This document shows positions 29,240 to 37,877 of a stretch of DNA of 64,000 nt, one piece after another. The stretch covers positions 1 through 64,000 of the forward strand of contig NC_017075.1 in assembly GCF_000284255.1 (NCBI RefSeq), read 5' to 3'. The DNA is from Rubrivivax gelatinosus IL144. Lineage in GTDB: Bacteria; Pseudomonadota; Gammaproteobacteria; Burkholderiales; Burkholderiaceae_C. Every line of letters begins with the position of its first letter. Position 1 is the stretch's first letter. Below the pieces are notes generated by a model, which saw nothing but the letters and a program-made list of their open reading frames with translations, had not been told where the DNA came from and searched no databases. The translations under genes were made by a program, and so were the position numbers.

Positions 29240-31903
29240 ATGAAGCCTCTCCGTTTCGTCCGCTCGTTCAGCGCCGTGGCCCTGCTGTGCGCCACCGCCG
29301 CGCTGGCGCAGCCGCGTTTCGACTTCGATCGCACGCCGGGCACGCTGCCCAAGACGGTGCTGCCGTCGCGCTACACGATCACGCTCGATCTGGACCCCGC
29401 GGCCGAACGCTTCAGCGGCCGGGCGGCGATCGATCTACGGCTGCGCCGCACGGTGCCCGAGATCGTGCTGCACGCCTACAAGCTGCAGCCCCGCGGCGCG
29501 ACGCTGAAAGCCGGCGGCCACGAACGGGTGCTCGAGGTGCAGGCCGACGAGACCCGCCAGACCTGGCGCCTGGTGCCGGCGGACGGCAAGCCGCTGCCCG
29601 CGGGCCGGGCGACGCTGGTGCTGGCCTGGGACGGCGAGGTGCAGCGCACCGACTCGGGCCTGTACCGCGCGCCCTACGGCGGCGGCGCCCCGGGCGCGAT
29701 GCTGGCGACCCAGCTCGAAGCCGTCTTCGCGCGCATGGTGTTCCCGGCCTTCGACGAACCGTCGTTCCGCGCGGTGTTCGAACTCGCGGTGCGCACGCCC
29801 GAAGGCGTGGAGGTCGTGTCCAACACCGCCGAACGCAGCGTCGTCGCCGACGGCGGGCAGCGGCTGCACCGCTTCGCGCCGACGCCGCCGATGCCCAGCT
29901 ACCTCGTGGCGCTTGCCGCCGGGCGCTTCGACGCGCTGGCCGGGCGCGCGGCCGGCGTGCCGCTGCGCATCCTCACCGCGCCGGGCAAGGCGGCGCAGGG
30001 CGCCTATGCGCTGGAAGTCACCGAGCGTGTGCTGCCGTTCTACAGCGCCTACTTCGGCCAGCCCTACGCGCTGCCCAAGCTGGACCAGCTGGCGGTGCCG
30101 AGCACACGTTTCGGCGCGATGGAGGACTGGGGGCTGATCTCCTACGCCGAGAACACGCTGTTGTTCGACCCGGCGCGCAGCGACGCGAGAACGCGCCAGC
30201 GTGTGTTCTCGATCGTCGCCCACGAGGTCGCGCACCAATGGTTCGGCAACCTCGTCACCGCCGCGTCCTGGGAGGAGATCTGGCTCAACGAAGCCTTCGC
30301 CACCTGGATGGCCGAGAAGGCGACCGAACGTTTCAACCCCGACTGGAACATCGCACTGCGCCGCCGCGAGCCGATCGACGACGCGATGACACGCGACGCC
30401 GGCAGCGCCACACGCGCGATCCGTTCCGGCGCGGTGCCCGAGGACCGGGTCTTCGACGTCTTCGACGACATCACCTACGTCAAGGGCGGGGCGGTGCTGG
30501 CGATGCTGGAACAGTGGATCGGCGCGCAGGCTTTCCGCCAGGGGCTGGCCGCCTACATGGCCGAACGCCGCTTCTCCAACGCCACCGCCGGCGACCTCTG
30601 GCACCACATCGGCCGGGCTTCGGGGCGCGACGTGCGCGCGGTCGCGGCGAGCTGGACCGACCAGCCGGGTTTCCCGCTGGTTCAGGCCGACAGCCGCTGC
30701 GAGAACGGCCGCACGCGCCTGGCGCTGAGCCAGCGCCGCTTCGGCTTCGACGGCGAGCAGGCACCCGGCCTGTGGAAGCTGCCGCTGGTGGTGCAGCACG
30801 GCGGCCGCACGCACACGCTGCTGCTCGAGCAGGCGCAGGCCGCCACCACGCTGCCGGGCTGCCCGGCCACGCCGACGCTGCTGAACCCGGGTGGCCAGGG
30901 CTTCTACCGTGTCGCCTACACGCCGGCCTGGCATGCCGCGCTGGTGGCGCGTTTCGCCGAGCTGCCCGGCACCGCCCAGGCGACGCTGCTGGCCGATACG
31001 CTGGCGCTGGCGCAGGCCGGCCGGCTGCCGATGAGTTCGCTGCTGGATCTGCTGGCGCAGCTGCCGGCGGTCCAGGGCCCGGCGCGCCCGGCGCTCTACG
31101 CCCAGGCGCGGGCGGCCCTCGAGTTCCTGGCCCAGAGCCTGCGCGGCAGCCCGGCAGAGGGCGCGCTGCACTCCGCGGCACGCGCGCTGTTCGCCCCCGA
31201 GCTGGCCGCGCTGGGCTGGAACCCGCGGGCCGGCGAAGACAGCGAAACCGAGCAGCTGCGCAACGCCCTGATCAGCGACCTCGCGGCCTACGGCGACGAG
31301 GCGGTGATCGCCCGTGCCCGCGAGCTCTTCGACGCCGACCTCGCCGGCCGGGCGGCGCTGCCGCCGGCGATCCGCCGGGGCGTCATCGGCGCCGTCGGCC
31401 GGCACGCGGACGAAACCCGCTTCAGGCAGCTGTTGCAGCGGCTGGATGCGGCGACGAACGAGGAAGACCGCTGGCTCTACGCCGCGGCCGCCGCCAGCGT
31501 GCCCGACGCGGCGCTGGCGCGCCGGCTGCTGGCCCGTGCCCTGGACGGCACGCTGCCGGCCAACATCGCGACGACGCTGCCGCAGATGGTCGGCGAGGCG
31601 CCGGGCCACGAAGACCTGGCCTACGCCTTCGTCGTCGCCGAGTTCGCGCGCCTGGGCGAACTGGCCGGGCCGATGTTCGGCGCCCGCGGCTGGCTGCTGC
31701 CGGGCACGGTGTCGGCCTCGGCCGACGCCGAAGTCGCCCGGCGCCTGCTGGCCGACCAGCAGCGGCTGGTCGGCGACCCCGGCGCGGCGACCGCAGCCCG
31801 CGTGGCCTCGCGCATCACGCTGCGGGCGCAGGTGCGCGCCGCCGAGGCACAGCGGCTGGCGCCGTCGCTGCAGGCGCTGGCGGCCCGGCTGGCGCGCGGC
31901 TGA
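29240..31903 (+). CDS. Secreted M1-family aminopeptidase
   Basis: The 887-aa protein has a signal peptide (MKPLRFVRSFSAVALLCATA, cleaved near ALA-QP) and is an M1 zinc aminopeptidase: the exopeptidase motif GAMEDWGLISY (G-x-M-E-N variant, with D for N) and HEVAHQWFGN followed by WLNEAFATW, the HExxH-x18-E zinc site. The C-terminal half is an ERAP1-like helical domain. It probably trims peptides in the periplasm. ATG 29240 has GGAG upstream; longer frames upstream are read-through of the antisense of the ProQ gene. It converges on the diguanylate-cyclase gene with 0 bp between stops. Confidence 0.93.
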   Translation: MKPLRFVRSFSAVALLCATAALAQPRFDFDRTPGTLPKTVLPSRYTITLDLDPAAERFSGRAAIDLRLRRTVPEIVLHAYKLQPRGATLKAGGHERVLEVQADETRQTWRLVPADGKPLPAGRATLVLAWDGEVQRTDSGLYRAPYGGGAPGAMLATQLEAVFARMVFPAFDEPSFRAVFELAVRTPEGVEVVSNTAERSVVADGGQRLHRFAPTPPMPSYLVALAAGRFDALAGRAAGVPLRILTAPGKAAQGAYALEVTERVLPFYSAYFGQPYALPKLDQLAVPSTRFGAMEDWGLISYAENTLLFDPARSDARTRQRVFSIVAHEVAHQWFGNLVTAASWEEIWLNEAFATWMAEKATERFNPDWNIALRRREPIDDAMTRDAGSATRAIRSGAVPEDRVFDVFDDITYVKGGAVLAMLEQWIGAQAFRQGLAAYMAERRFSNATAGDLWHHIGRASGRDVRAVAASWTDQPGFPLVQADSRCENGRTRLALSQRRFGFDGEQAPGLWKLPLVVQHGGRTHTLLLEQAQAATTLPGCPATPTLLNPGGQGFYRVAYTPAWHAALVARFAELPGTAQATLLADTLALAQAGRLPMSSLLDLLAQLPAVQGPARPALYAQARAALEFLAQSLRGSPAEGALHSAARALFAPELAALGWNPRAGEDSETEQLRNALISDLAAYGDEAVIARARELFDADLAGRAALPPAIRRGVIGAVGRHADETRFRQLLQRLDAATNEEDRWLYAAAAASVPDAALARRLLARALDGTLPANIATTLPQMVGEAPGHEDLAYAFVVAEFARLGELAGPMFGARGWLLPGTVSASADAEVARRLLADQQRLVGDPGAATAARVASRITLRAQVRAAEAQRLAPSLQALAARLARG

Positions 31904-33394
31904 TCAGGCAGCGGCGTCGCCGAGCACGACGCGGTTCTTGCCGGCGGCCTTGGCGCGCAGGCAGGCGCGCCCGGCGCGGTCGACCAGCGCCACGGGCGAG
32001 TCGTCGCCCGGCGCCGTCATCGCGACGCCGACGCTGACGGTGACCGAGACCGGACGGCCGTCGGTGGCCTCGAAACGATGGCCGCCGACCGCCGCCCGGA
32101 TGCGCTCCATCACCGTCACCGCGGCCTCGGCCGTGGTGTCGGGCAGCACGACGCAGAACTCCTCGCCGCCGTAGCGTGCCAGCCAGTCCACCAGACGCAC
32201 GTTGCCGCCGGCCAGCGCCGCGAACTCGCGCAGCACGCCGTCGCCCGAGGGCCAGCCGAAGTTGGCGTTGATGCCGTGGAAATCGTCGATGTCCAGCAGC
32301 GCCAGCGCCAGCGGCCGGCCGCTGCGATGCGCCTGCGACACCTCGCGCGCCAGGCGCTCGTCGAAGTAGCGCCGGTTGTGGGCGCCGGTCAGCGCGTCCT
32401 GCAAGGCCTGGCGCCGTGCGCCTTCGACCAGGCGCCGGCCCATGTCGCCGACGATGCGCGCCAGGCGGTCGCTGAAGACCTTGGTGACCTCGTTGAAGCG
32501 GTCGAGGTCGGCATCGATGTCGGGTGCGACATAACCGCCGGCCGCGGTCTCGAAACACATCAGGCGGTTGCGGCCGGCGCCCTTGGCCTCGTACATCGCG
32601 GCGTCGGCCTGGCGCATGACCTCGCTCTCGGTGAAATGCGGCCGCAGCACCGTCATGCCTGCGCTGGCGGTGAGCACGACGCTGCGGCCGGCAGACGGCA
32701 CCTCGATCGGCACCGACAGGCGCTTGAGCAGCGCATGCGCGTCGTTGACCAGGGTCTGCAGGTCGTAACGCGACAGCAGCAGCACGAACTCGTCGCCGCC
32801 GACGCGGCCGATCGAGTCCTCTGGCGAGGCCCCGGCGGCGAGCAGCTCGGCGGCGCTGCGCAGCAGCTGGTCGCCGACGGCATGGCCGAATTCGTCGTTG
32901 AGCAGGCGGAAGCGGTCCAGGTCCAGCCGCACCAGGCCGCGCACCTCGCCGGGCAGCATCTCCTCCAGCACCTTGCGCAGGCGCAGGCCGAAGGCACGGC
33001 GGTTGAGCAGCCCGGTGACGGCGTCGCGGTGCAGCCAGGCCGAGTCGCGCTCGCGGCGGATCAGCCGTTCCAGGCGCGCCGCGACGTGCTGCGGCGCCTG
33101 CGGCAGGCGCACGACTTCGTCGCGCAGGTCGCAGACCTCCAGCGCGACGGCTTCGGCGGCCTCGTCGTGGGCCAGCACCAGCGTCGGCCGGCGATCGGCG
33201 GCGCAGGCCAGGCGCAGCGTGGCCTCGTCGGCCAGCGACGCGGTCGGCAGTACCCGCAGATCGGCCGCGAGCCGTGATGCGGCGGCCAGGCTCTGTTCGA
33301 TGACGGTGTAGCCCGCCTTGCGCAAATCCGCCGCCGCGATATCCGCTTGGCTGGCGTCGTCCGGAACGATCCAGACGATGGTTTCCGGTCCCAT
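31904..33394 (-). CDS. Tandem GGDEF-domain protein (probable diguanylate cyclase)
   Basis: The 496-aa protein has an N-terminal Rossmann-like domain (about 5-115, resembling a receiver but without an obvious phospho-Asp), then two GGDEF domains. The first has VGGDEF with GGDEF at 199-203 and no inhibitory RxxD site; the second has YGGEEF with GGEEF at 409-413 and RLVD at 400-403, placed as an allosteric I-site. Both active sites look intact, so it could dimerise intramolecularly and make c-di-GMP. ATG 33394 follows GGGAGGACAG; upstream codons in frame are unlikely to be used. A 19-bp inverted repeat sits 24 bp before the start. Confidence 0.88.
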   Translation of the reverse strand: MGPETIVWIVPDDASQADIAAADLRKAGYTVIEQSLAAASRLAADLRVLPTASLADEATLRLACAADRRPTLVLAHDEAAEAVALEVCDLRDEVVRLPQAPQHVAARLERLIRRERDSAWLHRDAVTGLLNRRAFGLRLRKVLEEMLPGEVRGLVRLDLDRFRLLNDEFGHAVGDQLLRSAAELLAAGASPEDSIGRVGGDEFVLLLSRYDLQTLVNDAHALLKRLSVPIEVPSAGRSVVLTASAGMTVLRPHFTESEVMRQADAAMYEAKGAGRNRLMCFETAAGGYVAPDIDADLDRFNEVTKVFSDRLARIVGDMGRRLVEGARRQALQDALTGAHNRRYFDERLAREVSQAHRSGRPLALALLDIDDFHGINANFGWPSGDGVLREFAALAGGNVRLVDWLARYGGEEFCVVLPDTTAEAAVTVMERIRAAVGGHRFEATDGRPVSVTVSVGVAMTAPGDDSPVALVDRAGRACLRAKAAGKNRVVLGDAAA

Positions 33395-33417
33395 CTGTCC
33401 TCCCGGGATGGCGGGCC

Positions 33418-33436
33418 TCATGCATACGATGCATGA
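33418..33436 (-). promoter_or_regulatory. Perfect inverted repeat upstream of the GGDEF gene
   Basis: TCATGCAT (33418-33425) and ATGCATGA (33429-33436) form a perfect 8-3-8 inverted repeat, with another 10-bp palindrome CACCCGGGTG at 33439-33448. They lie in the leader of the gene that starts at 33394. They look like regulator-binding sites; the regulator is not known. The rest of the 353-bp gap (33395-33747) shows no other clear feature. Confidence 0.5.
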
Positions 33437-33747
33437 AACACCCGGGTGATCCATCCCCCGACGGATTCTGGCGGCCGCAGCCCCGCTGGGGTTTTGCGCC
33501 AGCACCGGGTGGCACGCGCTTCGTCGCGTGGCGACGCACGATCAGTTGTGTTTCGCGTTGATCAGTTCACGCAAGACATCGCACAAGACGCTCGCGAGGC
33601 GAGGGAAATAGCCGATCAAGAAAATCTGGAATTCATCCGATGCCCACCGTGACGCCCGACCCAGACCCGCGCCCGGACTCCGGGAACCTTGCTTGCCTCG
33701 GCAACGCCGCGGTGTCCGGTTCGCGGGCGCCGGGAGGACGCCGTGTG

Positions 33748-34593
33748 ATGGGCAGCTTCAAGCGCCTGCTGGTACGCAGTCTGGCGGTCGGTCTGACCGG
33801 CTGCGCCAGCGTGCCCGGGCCGAGCACCGGCGGCATCACGACGACGCCGGCGCTGGAGATCGGCGGCCGCGCCTATGCCGCCGAATGGGCGTTGCCGGTC
33901 GGCGAGCCGCAGGCGCTGCTGGTGCTGGAGCACGGCTTCACGCGCAGCTGCGCCAACCTGCGCGAGACCACGCGCCGCATCGCCCGCGAAGGCCTGGCCA
34001 CGCTGTGCATCGACGCCGACATGGCGCACGGCAACCCGGATCTCGCGGACGCGATGGCCAAGGCACTGCTCGGCACGATGACGCTGCCCGACGGTCGGCC
34101 GCTGCCCCGGCGCATCGTCGTCGGCGGCCATTCGGCGGGAGCCGCCTTCGCGGCGCGCCTGGGCTGGCGGCTCGATGCTGCGGCACCCGAGCGCCTGGCC
34201 GGTGCGCTGCTGCTCGACCCGGTGCCGGTCGAGGGCTTTGCCGATCAGCTGCGTGCCGTCTCGCAGGGCGGTCAACGCCCGGTGCTGGCCATCGCCGCGG
34301 CGCCCAGCGGCTGCAATGCCGAGCAGGTGGCGATGCCGGTGCTGCGCCAGCTGCGCGACGAAGCCGCAGCTGCCGGCCACGACAGCGTCACCGACGTGCG
34401 CATGGGCGCCGGCTCGACACACGTCGACGCCGAAGGCGAAGACAGTGACTGGGTCGGCCGTACCTTCTGCGGCACACCGCAGAAGGTCAACGTCGAACGG
34501 GTGCGCACGCTGGCCGCCAGCTGGTCGGCCGAGCTGGCAGCCGGCCGCATGCCCAGACCGCAGACGCTGGCCACCGCGGCCGAGCGTCCCTGA
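33748..34593 (+). CDS. Lipoprotein alpha/beta hydrolase
   Basis: The 281-aa product begins with a lipoprotein signal (MGSFKRLLVRSLAVGLTGC, lipobox LTGC at about 16-19). The hydrolase core has LLVLEHGFTRSCANL, the nucleophile elbow GGHSAGAAFA and the acid/His region DPVPVEGF ... STHVDAEGED. It resembles small secreted esterase/hydrolases of unknown substrate. ATG 33748 follows GGGAGGACG; a longer frame begins at 33640 but lacks the lipobox at the start. A strong terminator follows. Confidence 0.75.
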   Translation: MGSFKRLLVRSLAVGLTGCASVPGPSTGGITTTPALEIGGRAYAAEWALPVGEPQALLVLEHGFTRSCANLRETTRRIAREGLATLCIDADMAHGNPDLADAMAKALLGTMTLPDGRPLPRRIVVGGHSAGAAFAARLGWRLDAAAPERLAGALLLDPVPVEGFADQLRAVSQGGQRPVLAIAAAPSGCNAEQVAMPVLRQLRDEAAAAGHDSVTDVRMGAGSTHVDAEGEDSDWVGRTFCGTPQKVNVERVRTLAASWSAELAAGRMPRPQTLATAAERP

Positions 34594-34614
34594 GGCCTCC
34601 GCAACTCCCCGAAC

Positions 34615-34640
34615 GCCGGCGATTCGCCGGCTTTTTTTTT
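34615..34640 (+). terminator. Strong intrinsic terminator
   Basis: Stem GCCGGCG (34615-34621) and CGCCGGC (34625-34631) with loop ATT, followed directly by nine T (34632-34640). It terminates the hydrolase gene and insulates the non-coding region to its right. Confidence 0.9.
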
Positions 34641-34974
34641 GCCCAGTCGGGAGATCGCGCCGCGGCCCCCGCTGCAGCTCCCGCGCGCCGCGCTGTTATC
34701 CAGTATTGGTCTTATTTTTCTACGTGGTAGTCGTAGTAGAGGCCGCCCGGCCTGTGCACAAGTCCGAAACTGCTTTATGGATCAAGGGCTTGCACCGCCT
34801 TCAACACTGTGGGCCGACCCCGGGACGAGTTCTACCGCGTTTCTGGACAACCTGGCGGCAGGCCGTTCGGCTGTGGACAACCCGGGGCTTACGCGAAAGT
34901 CGTCCCCAGACTTGTCCCCATTGTGGGCGTCGTTGTGGATAAGCTGTGTTCAAGCCGGCTCTGCCGGCGCCGTT
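34632..34974. other. Candidate replication origin (DnaA-box cluster, AT-rich patch)
   Basis: This 340-bp non-coding stretch contains a perfect DnaA box TGTGGATAA (34934-34942), TGTGGACAA (34872-34880, one mismatch), and two-mismatch boxes TTATCCAGT (34696-34704), TGTGCACAA (34753-34761), TCTGGACAA (34842-34850) and TTGTCCCCA (34912-34920). An AT-rich patch (34704-34722) is followed by TAG-TCG-TAG-TAG (34728-34739), like the DnaA-trio used for origin unwinding. Converging genes flank it, so it is not needed as promoter. Together these are the features of oriC, although dnaA is 34 kb away. Confidence 0.55.
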
Positions 34975-35607
34975 TCAGCCGCGGCGGCCGAACAGTCCGG
35001 CCAGCCAGCGCTTGAAGACCGTCCACAGCAGGCCCAGCGCGTTCAGTTCACGCGGCGGCGGTGGTGCAGCGGGAGGCGGCAGGGGCGCTTCGGTCGGGTC
35101 GCCCGCGGCGTCGGGCGTGGCCTGGGCGGCCGGGGGTGTCTGGGCCGCTTGCAGCGCTGCGGCGGCCTGGCCGAAGTTGGCGACGAACTGCGCCAGCATC
35201 GCGTCGGACACCGGCACCAGCAGCCGACTGCCGAACTGCGCCAGCTTGCCGGAGACCGAGACGGTGGCTTCGCCGACCAGCGTCGAGCTGCCGGCGCTGT
35301 CGCCGGGCTCCAGCCGGGCGCTGAGCTTCATCGACGCCGCGGAGCCGGCCTTGTCGGCGCCCTTGCCGACCATCTGCAGCTGGTGTTCGCCGGCGTCGAG
35401 CGCCAGCACCTCGACCTCGCCGGCGAAGTTCATCATCGCCGGGCCGACCTTGGTCTTGACCAGGCCCTTGTAGTGCGTGTCGTCGACCTGTTCGGTGATC
35501 GAGGCGCCGGGCAGGCAGGCTGCGGTGGCGCGCACGTCGGAGAGCACGGCCCAGGCGGCGTCGAGGCCGACCGGCAGCGCATAGCGCTTGTCGAGTCTGA
35601 ATTCCAT
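34975..35607 (-). CDS. CoxG-like SRPBCC-domain protein
   Basis: The 210-aa protein matches the carbon-monoxide-dehydrogenase subunit G (CoxG/SRPBCC) family: MEFRLDKRYALPVGLDAAWAVLSDV start, GKLAQFGSRLLVPVSD near residue 125, and a Pro/Ala-rich linker leading to a short hydrophobic C-terminal segment (LGLLWTVFKRWLAGLFG) that can anchor it to the membrane. No CO dehydrogenase genes are present, so its role is generic lipid or cofactor binding. Its stop lies beside the putative origin; its promoter is in the 217-bp gap up to 35824. Confidence 0.8.
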   Translation of the reverse strand: MEFRLDKRYALPVGLDAAWAVLSDVRATAACLPGASITEQVDDTHYKGLVKTKVGPAMMNFAGEVEVLALDAGEHQLQMVGKGADKAGSAASMKLSARLEPGDSAGSSTLVGEATVSVSGKLAQFGSRLLVPVSDAMLAQFVANFGQAAAALQAAQTPPAAQATPDAAGDPTEAPLPPPAAPPPPRELNALGLLWTVFKRWLAGLFGRRG

Positions 35608-35824
35608 CGCGGCGGGGCGGTGCCGCGTGCCGCCGGGAGCGTCGCGGCGTCCGGTAGTGGGTCAGCCCATCCTAGCGGGGACCCGGCCGCGCGGCTCTCA
35701 GGTCGATTGCTGACCTTATCAGGCTTTTCCCGTGGGGGCGAGCCTTGATGCCACGGGGTGCTCGGACACCTTGCGCGGCCGGGTGCGAGGTTCAGAATGG
35801 GTTCGTCGAAGAGGAGTACGAACG

Positions 35825-36151
35825 ATGAAAGCGCAAGTCCAGACCCCCGCCCGGTTCGTGGCCCCGAAGCTCGAGGAGGACCTGCCGCTGGACGCCTCGC
35901 CGCCGGGCGACGGCGAGATCATCGAACGGCCCGACGGCTGGTACTGGCTGGCCGCCACCGGGCGCCAGGAGTTCGGCCCCTACGCCACCGAGGACGAGGC
36001 TTTGCAGGCGATGGAAGCGGCCTGCGACGGCGAGATCGAACCCGGCGAGACCCTCCTCGAAGCCGAGCAGGAGCTCGGCATCGCCGACTGGCTGGATCCT
36101 GACACCGGCGAGCCCGCCGAAGGCGTGCACACCCGGCTCGAGGACCACTGA
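35825..36151 (+). CDS. Conserved-type hypothetical protein with GWYW motif
   Basis: A 108-aa acidic protein that I do not recognise. It has an N-terminal basic stretch (MKAQVQTPARFVAPKLEEDLP), a central RPDGWYWLAATGRQEFGPY segment and an acidic C-terminus with many Glu/Asp. ATG 35825 follows GAAGAGGAG. It stands alone between the CoxG-like gene and DUF924, and its stop converges with DUF924 (8 bp). Cytoplasmic by absence of a signal. Confidence 0.7.
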   Translation: MKAQVQTPARFVAPKLEEDLPLDASPPGDGEIIERPDGWYWLAATGRQEFGPYATEDEALQAMEAACDGEIEPGETLLEAEQELGIADWLDPDTGEPAEGVHTRLEDH

Positions 36152-36158
36152 GAGGCGT

Positions 36159-36719
36159 CTAGAAACCTGCGCCCGGCTGGGCCAGGTACTCCTGTTCGGC
36201 GGCCGTGCTCGTGCGGCCGAGCACCGCGTTGCGGTGCGGGAAGCGGCCGAAACGCCGGATCACGTCACGATGGCGCTCGGCATAGTCGAGAGCGTCGGCC
36301 AGGCGCCCGTCTTCGGCCGCCAGCGCGCCGAAGAGCCGCACCGACTCGTCCTGCAGCGCCAGGCTCTCGGCGTGTTCGAAGGGCAGGTAGGCGAACCAGC
36401 GTTCGATCGTCGTCAGCGCCCGGTCGGCGCCGCTGGCCACCAGGCCCTGGGCCAGCGCCAAGGCGCGCGCGTCGCCGGCGAAGGCCCGCGGCTGGCCGCG
36501 GAAGATGTTGCGCGTGAACTGGTCGAGCAGCAGGATCTCGGCCAGCGGCACCGCCGCCCAGGCGGGCGGCAGCGTGCCGTCGATCGCCGCCTCGACCTCG
36601 GCGCCGAAACGCTCGGCGACCAGGCGGTCGAAGGCTTCGCTCTTGCGGAACCAGTCGGCCCGCAGCGCTTGCGGCGGCGGGCCGAACCAGAACCCGAGCG
36701 TGTCGGCCGGGGTGCTTAT
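36159..36719 (-). CDS. DUF924-family protein (start codon uncertain)
   Basis: The 186-aa product has the DUF924 pattern: LGFWFGPPPQALRADWF, LLLDQFTRNIFRG, PFEHAESLALQDESV, ERHRDVIRRFGRFPHRNA. The family is helical and its function is unknown. No ATG, GTG or TTG occurs in frame near the expected N-terminus; the reading frame reaches the potF stop, where ATA (36719-36717) overlaps the TAA and GGGGG stands just upstream, so an unusual ATA start coupled to potF is the best guess. If that is wrong, the gene is a decayed or frame-disrupted copy. The upstream in-frame extension into potF is a shadow. Confidence 0.7.
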   Translation of the reverse strand: MSTPADTLGFWFGPPPQALRADWFRKSEAFDRLVAERFGAEVEAAIDGTLPPAWAAVPLAEILLLDQFTRNIFRGQPRAFAGDARALALAQGLVASGADRALTTIERWFAYLPFEHAESLALQDESVRLFGALAAEDGRLADALDYAERHRDVIRRFGRFPHRNAVLGRTSTAAEQEYLAQPGAGF

Positions 36720-37834
36720 TTCGCCCCCGCCTTGAAGGCCGTGAAGATGCGCGTCTGCACGCGGCGGATGTCCTGCGGCACGGCGTCCGGCGAGGTCAGC
36801 TTCTTCATGTCTTCGGGCGACAGGAAGACCGTCGGGTTGCTCGCCACTTCCTTCTTGACGAACTTCTTCGAGGCCGCGTTCGGGTTGGCGTAGAAGACCT
36901 TGTTCGTCAGCGCCGCGTGCACCTCGGGGCGCAGGATGTAGTTGATGAACAGGTGCGCGTTCTTCGGGTGCTCGGCGTCCTTCGGGATGGCCATCGAGTC
37001 GAAGAACATCGTCGCGCCGCTCGGCGGGACCAGCACCTGGATCTCGACGCCGGTCTTGCTGTCGATCGCACGCTGGCGCGAGATGTTCATGTCGCCGGCG
37101 TAGCCCATCACCAGGCACAGCGAGCCGTTGGCCATCTCGTCGATGTAGCCCGACGACGAGAAGCGCGTGATGTAGGGGCGCGCCTTGGCTAGCACGTCAC
37201 GGGCGGCGTCGTAGTCCTTGGCGTTCTTGCTGTAGGGCGGCTTGCCGGCGTAGATCATCGCCACCGGCATCACCTCGGACGCCGAGTCCAGCATGCTGAC
37301 GCCGCAGCCCTTGAGCTTGCTGGCGTACTCGGGCTTGAACAGCAGGTCCCAGGCGTTGGCCGGCATCGGCGTCGAGCCCAGCGCGGCCTTGACCTTCTTG
37401 ACGTTGATGCCGACGGTCACGTAGCCCCACAGCCAGTCGACGAGGTACTGGTTGCCCGGGTCGACCTTCGCCATCTGCTCGAGCACCGCCGGGTCGAGGT
37501 TCTTCCAGTTCGGCAGCAGCGACTTGTCGAGCTTCTGGAACAGGCCCCCTTCGATCTGCGCCTTCGCGAAGTGCGCGCCGGGCACGACGATGTCGTAGCC
37601 GGTCTTCCCGGCGACGAGCTTGGCGTGCAGGATCTCGTTGCTGTCGAAGATGTCGTACCGGACCTTGATGCCGGTTTCCTTCTCGAAGTTCTTGAGCGTG
37701 TCTTCGGCGATGTACTCGGCCCAGTTGTAGATGTTCAGGACCTTGGGCTCGGTGTTCTGCGCGCCCGCGGCGAAAGCCACGGTGGCGGCGCCGACGGCGA
37801 GCAGCGAACGCAGGACACGGGAAGTGCGGGACAT
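36716..37834 (-). CDS. potF: Putrescine/spermidine-type ABC transporter solute-binding protein
   Basis: The 372-aa protein resembles PotF/PotD: signal peptide (about 1-25, VAFAAGA), LNIYNWAEYIAEDTLKNFE (33-51), FDSNEILHAKLVAGKTGYD, and MFFDSMAIPKDAEHPKNAHLF. Polyamine-binding acidic residues in this family are expected at the WAEY and D-rich loops. No permease or ATPase genes lie beside it, so it must work with a transporter encoded elsewhere or act as a sensor. Start ATG 37834; the leader has AGGAAAG. Confidence 0.88.
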   Translation of the reverse strand: MSRTSRVLRSLLAVGAATVAFAAGAQNTEPKVLNIYNWAEYIAEDTLKNFEKETGIKVRYDIFDSNEILHAKLVAGKTGYDIVVPGAHFAKAQIEGGLFQKLDKSLLPNWKNLDPAVLEQMAKVDPGNQYLVDWLWGYVTVGINVKKVKAALGSTPMPANAWDLLFKPEYASKLKGCGVSMLDSASEVMPVAMIYAGKPPYSKNAKDYDAARDVLAKARPYITRFSSSGYIDEMANGSLCLVMGYAGDMNISRQRAIDSKTGVEIQVLVPPSGATMFFDSMAIPKDAEHPKNAHLFINYILRPEVHAALTNKVFYANPNAASKKFVKKEVASNPTVFLSPEDMKKLTSPDAVPQDIRRVQTRIFTAFKAGAK

Positions 37835-37877
37835 GAGGGCTTTCCTTCGGGGCGGGTGAGGGCCAGACGGGAACAGA

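Noticed and set aside
34718..34730. TACGTGGTAG as a parS-like motif in the candidate origin
   Set aside because: It lacks the CACGTG core and symmetric arms of parS.
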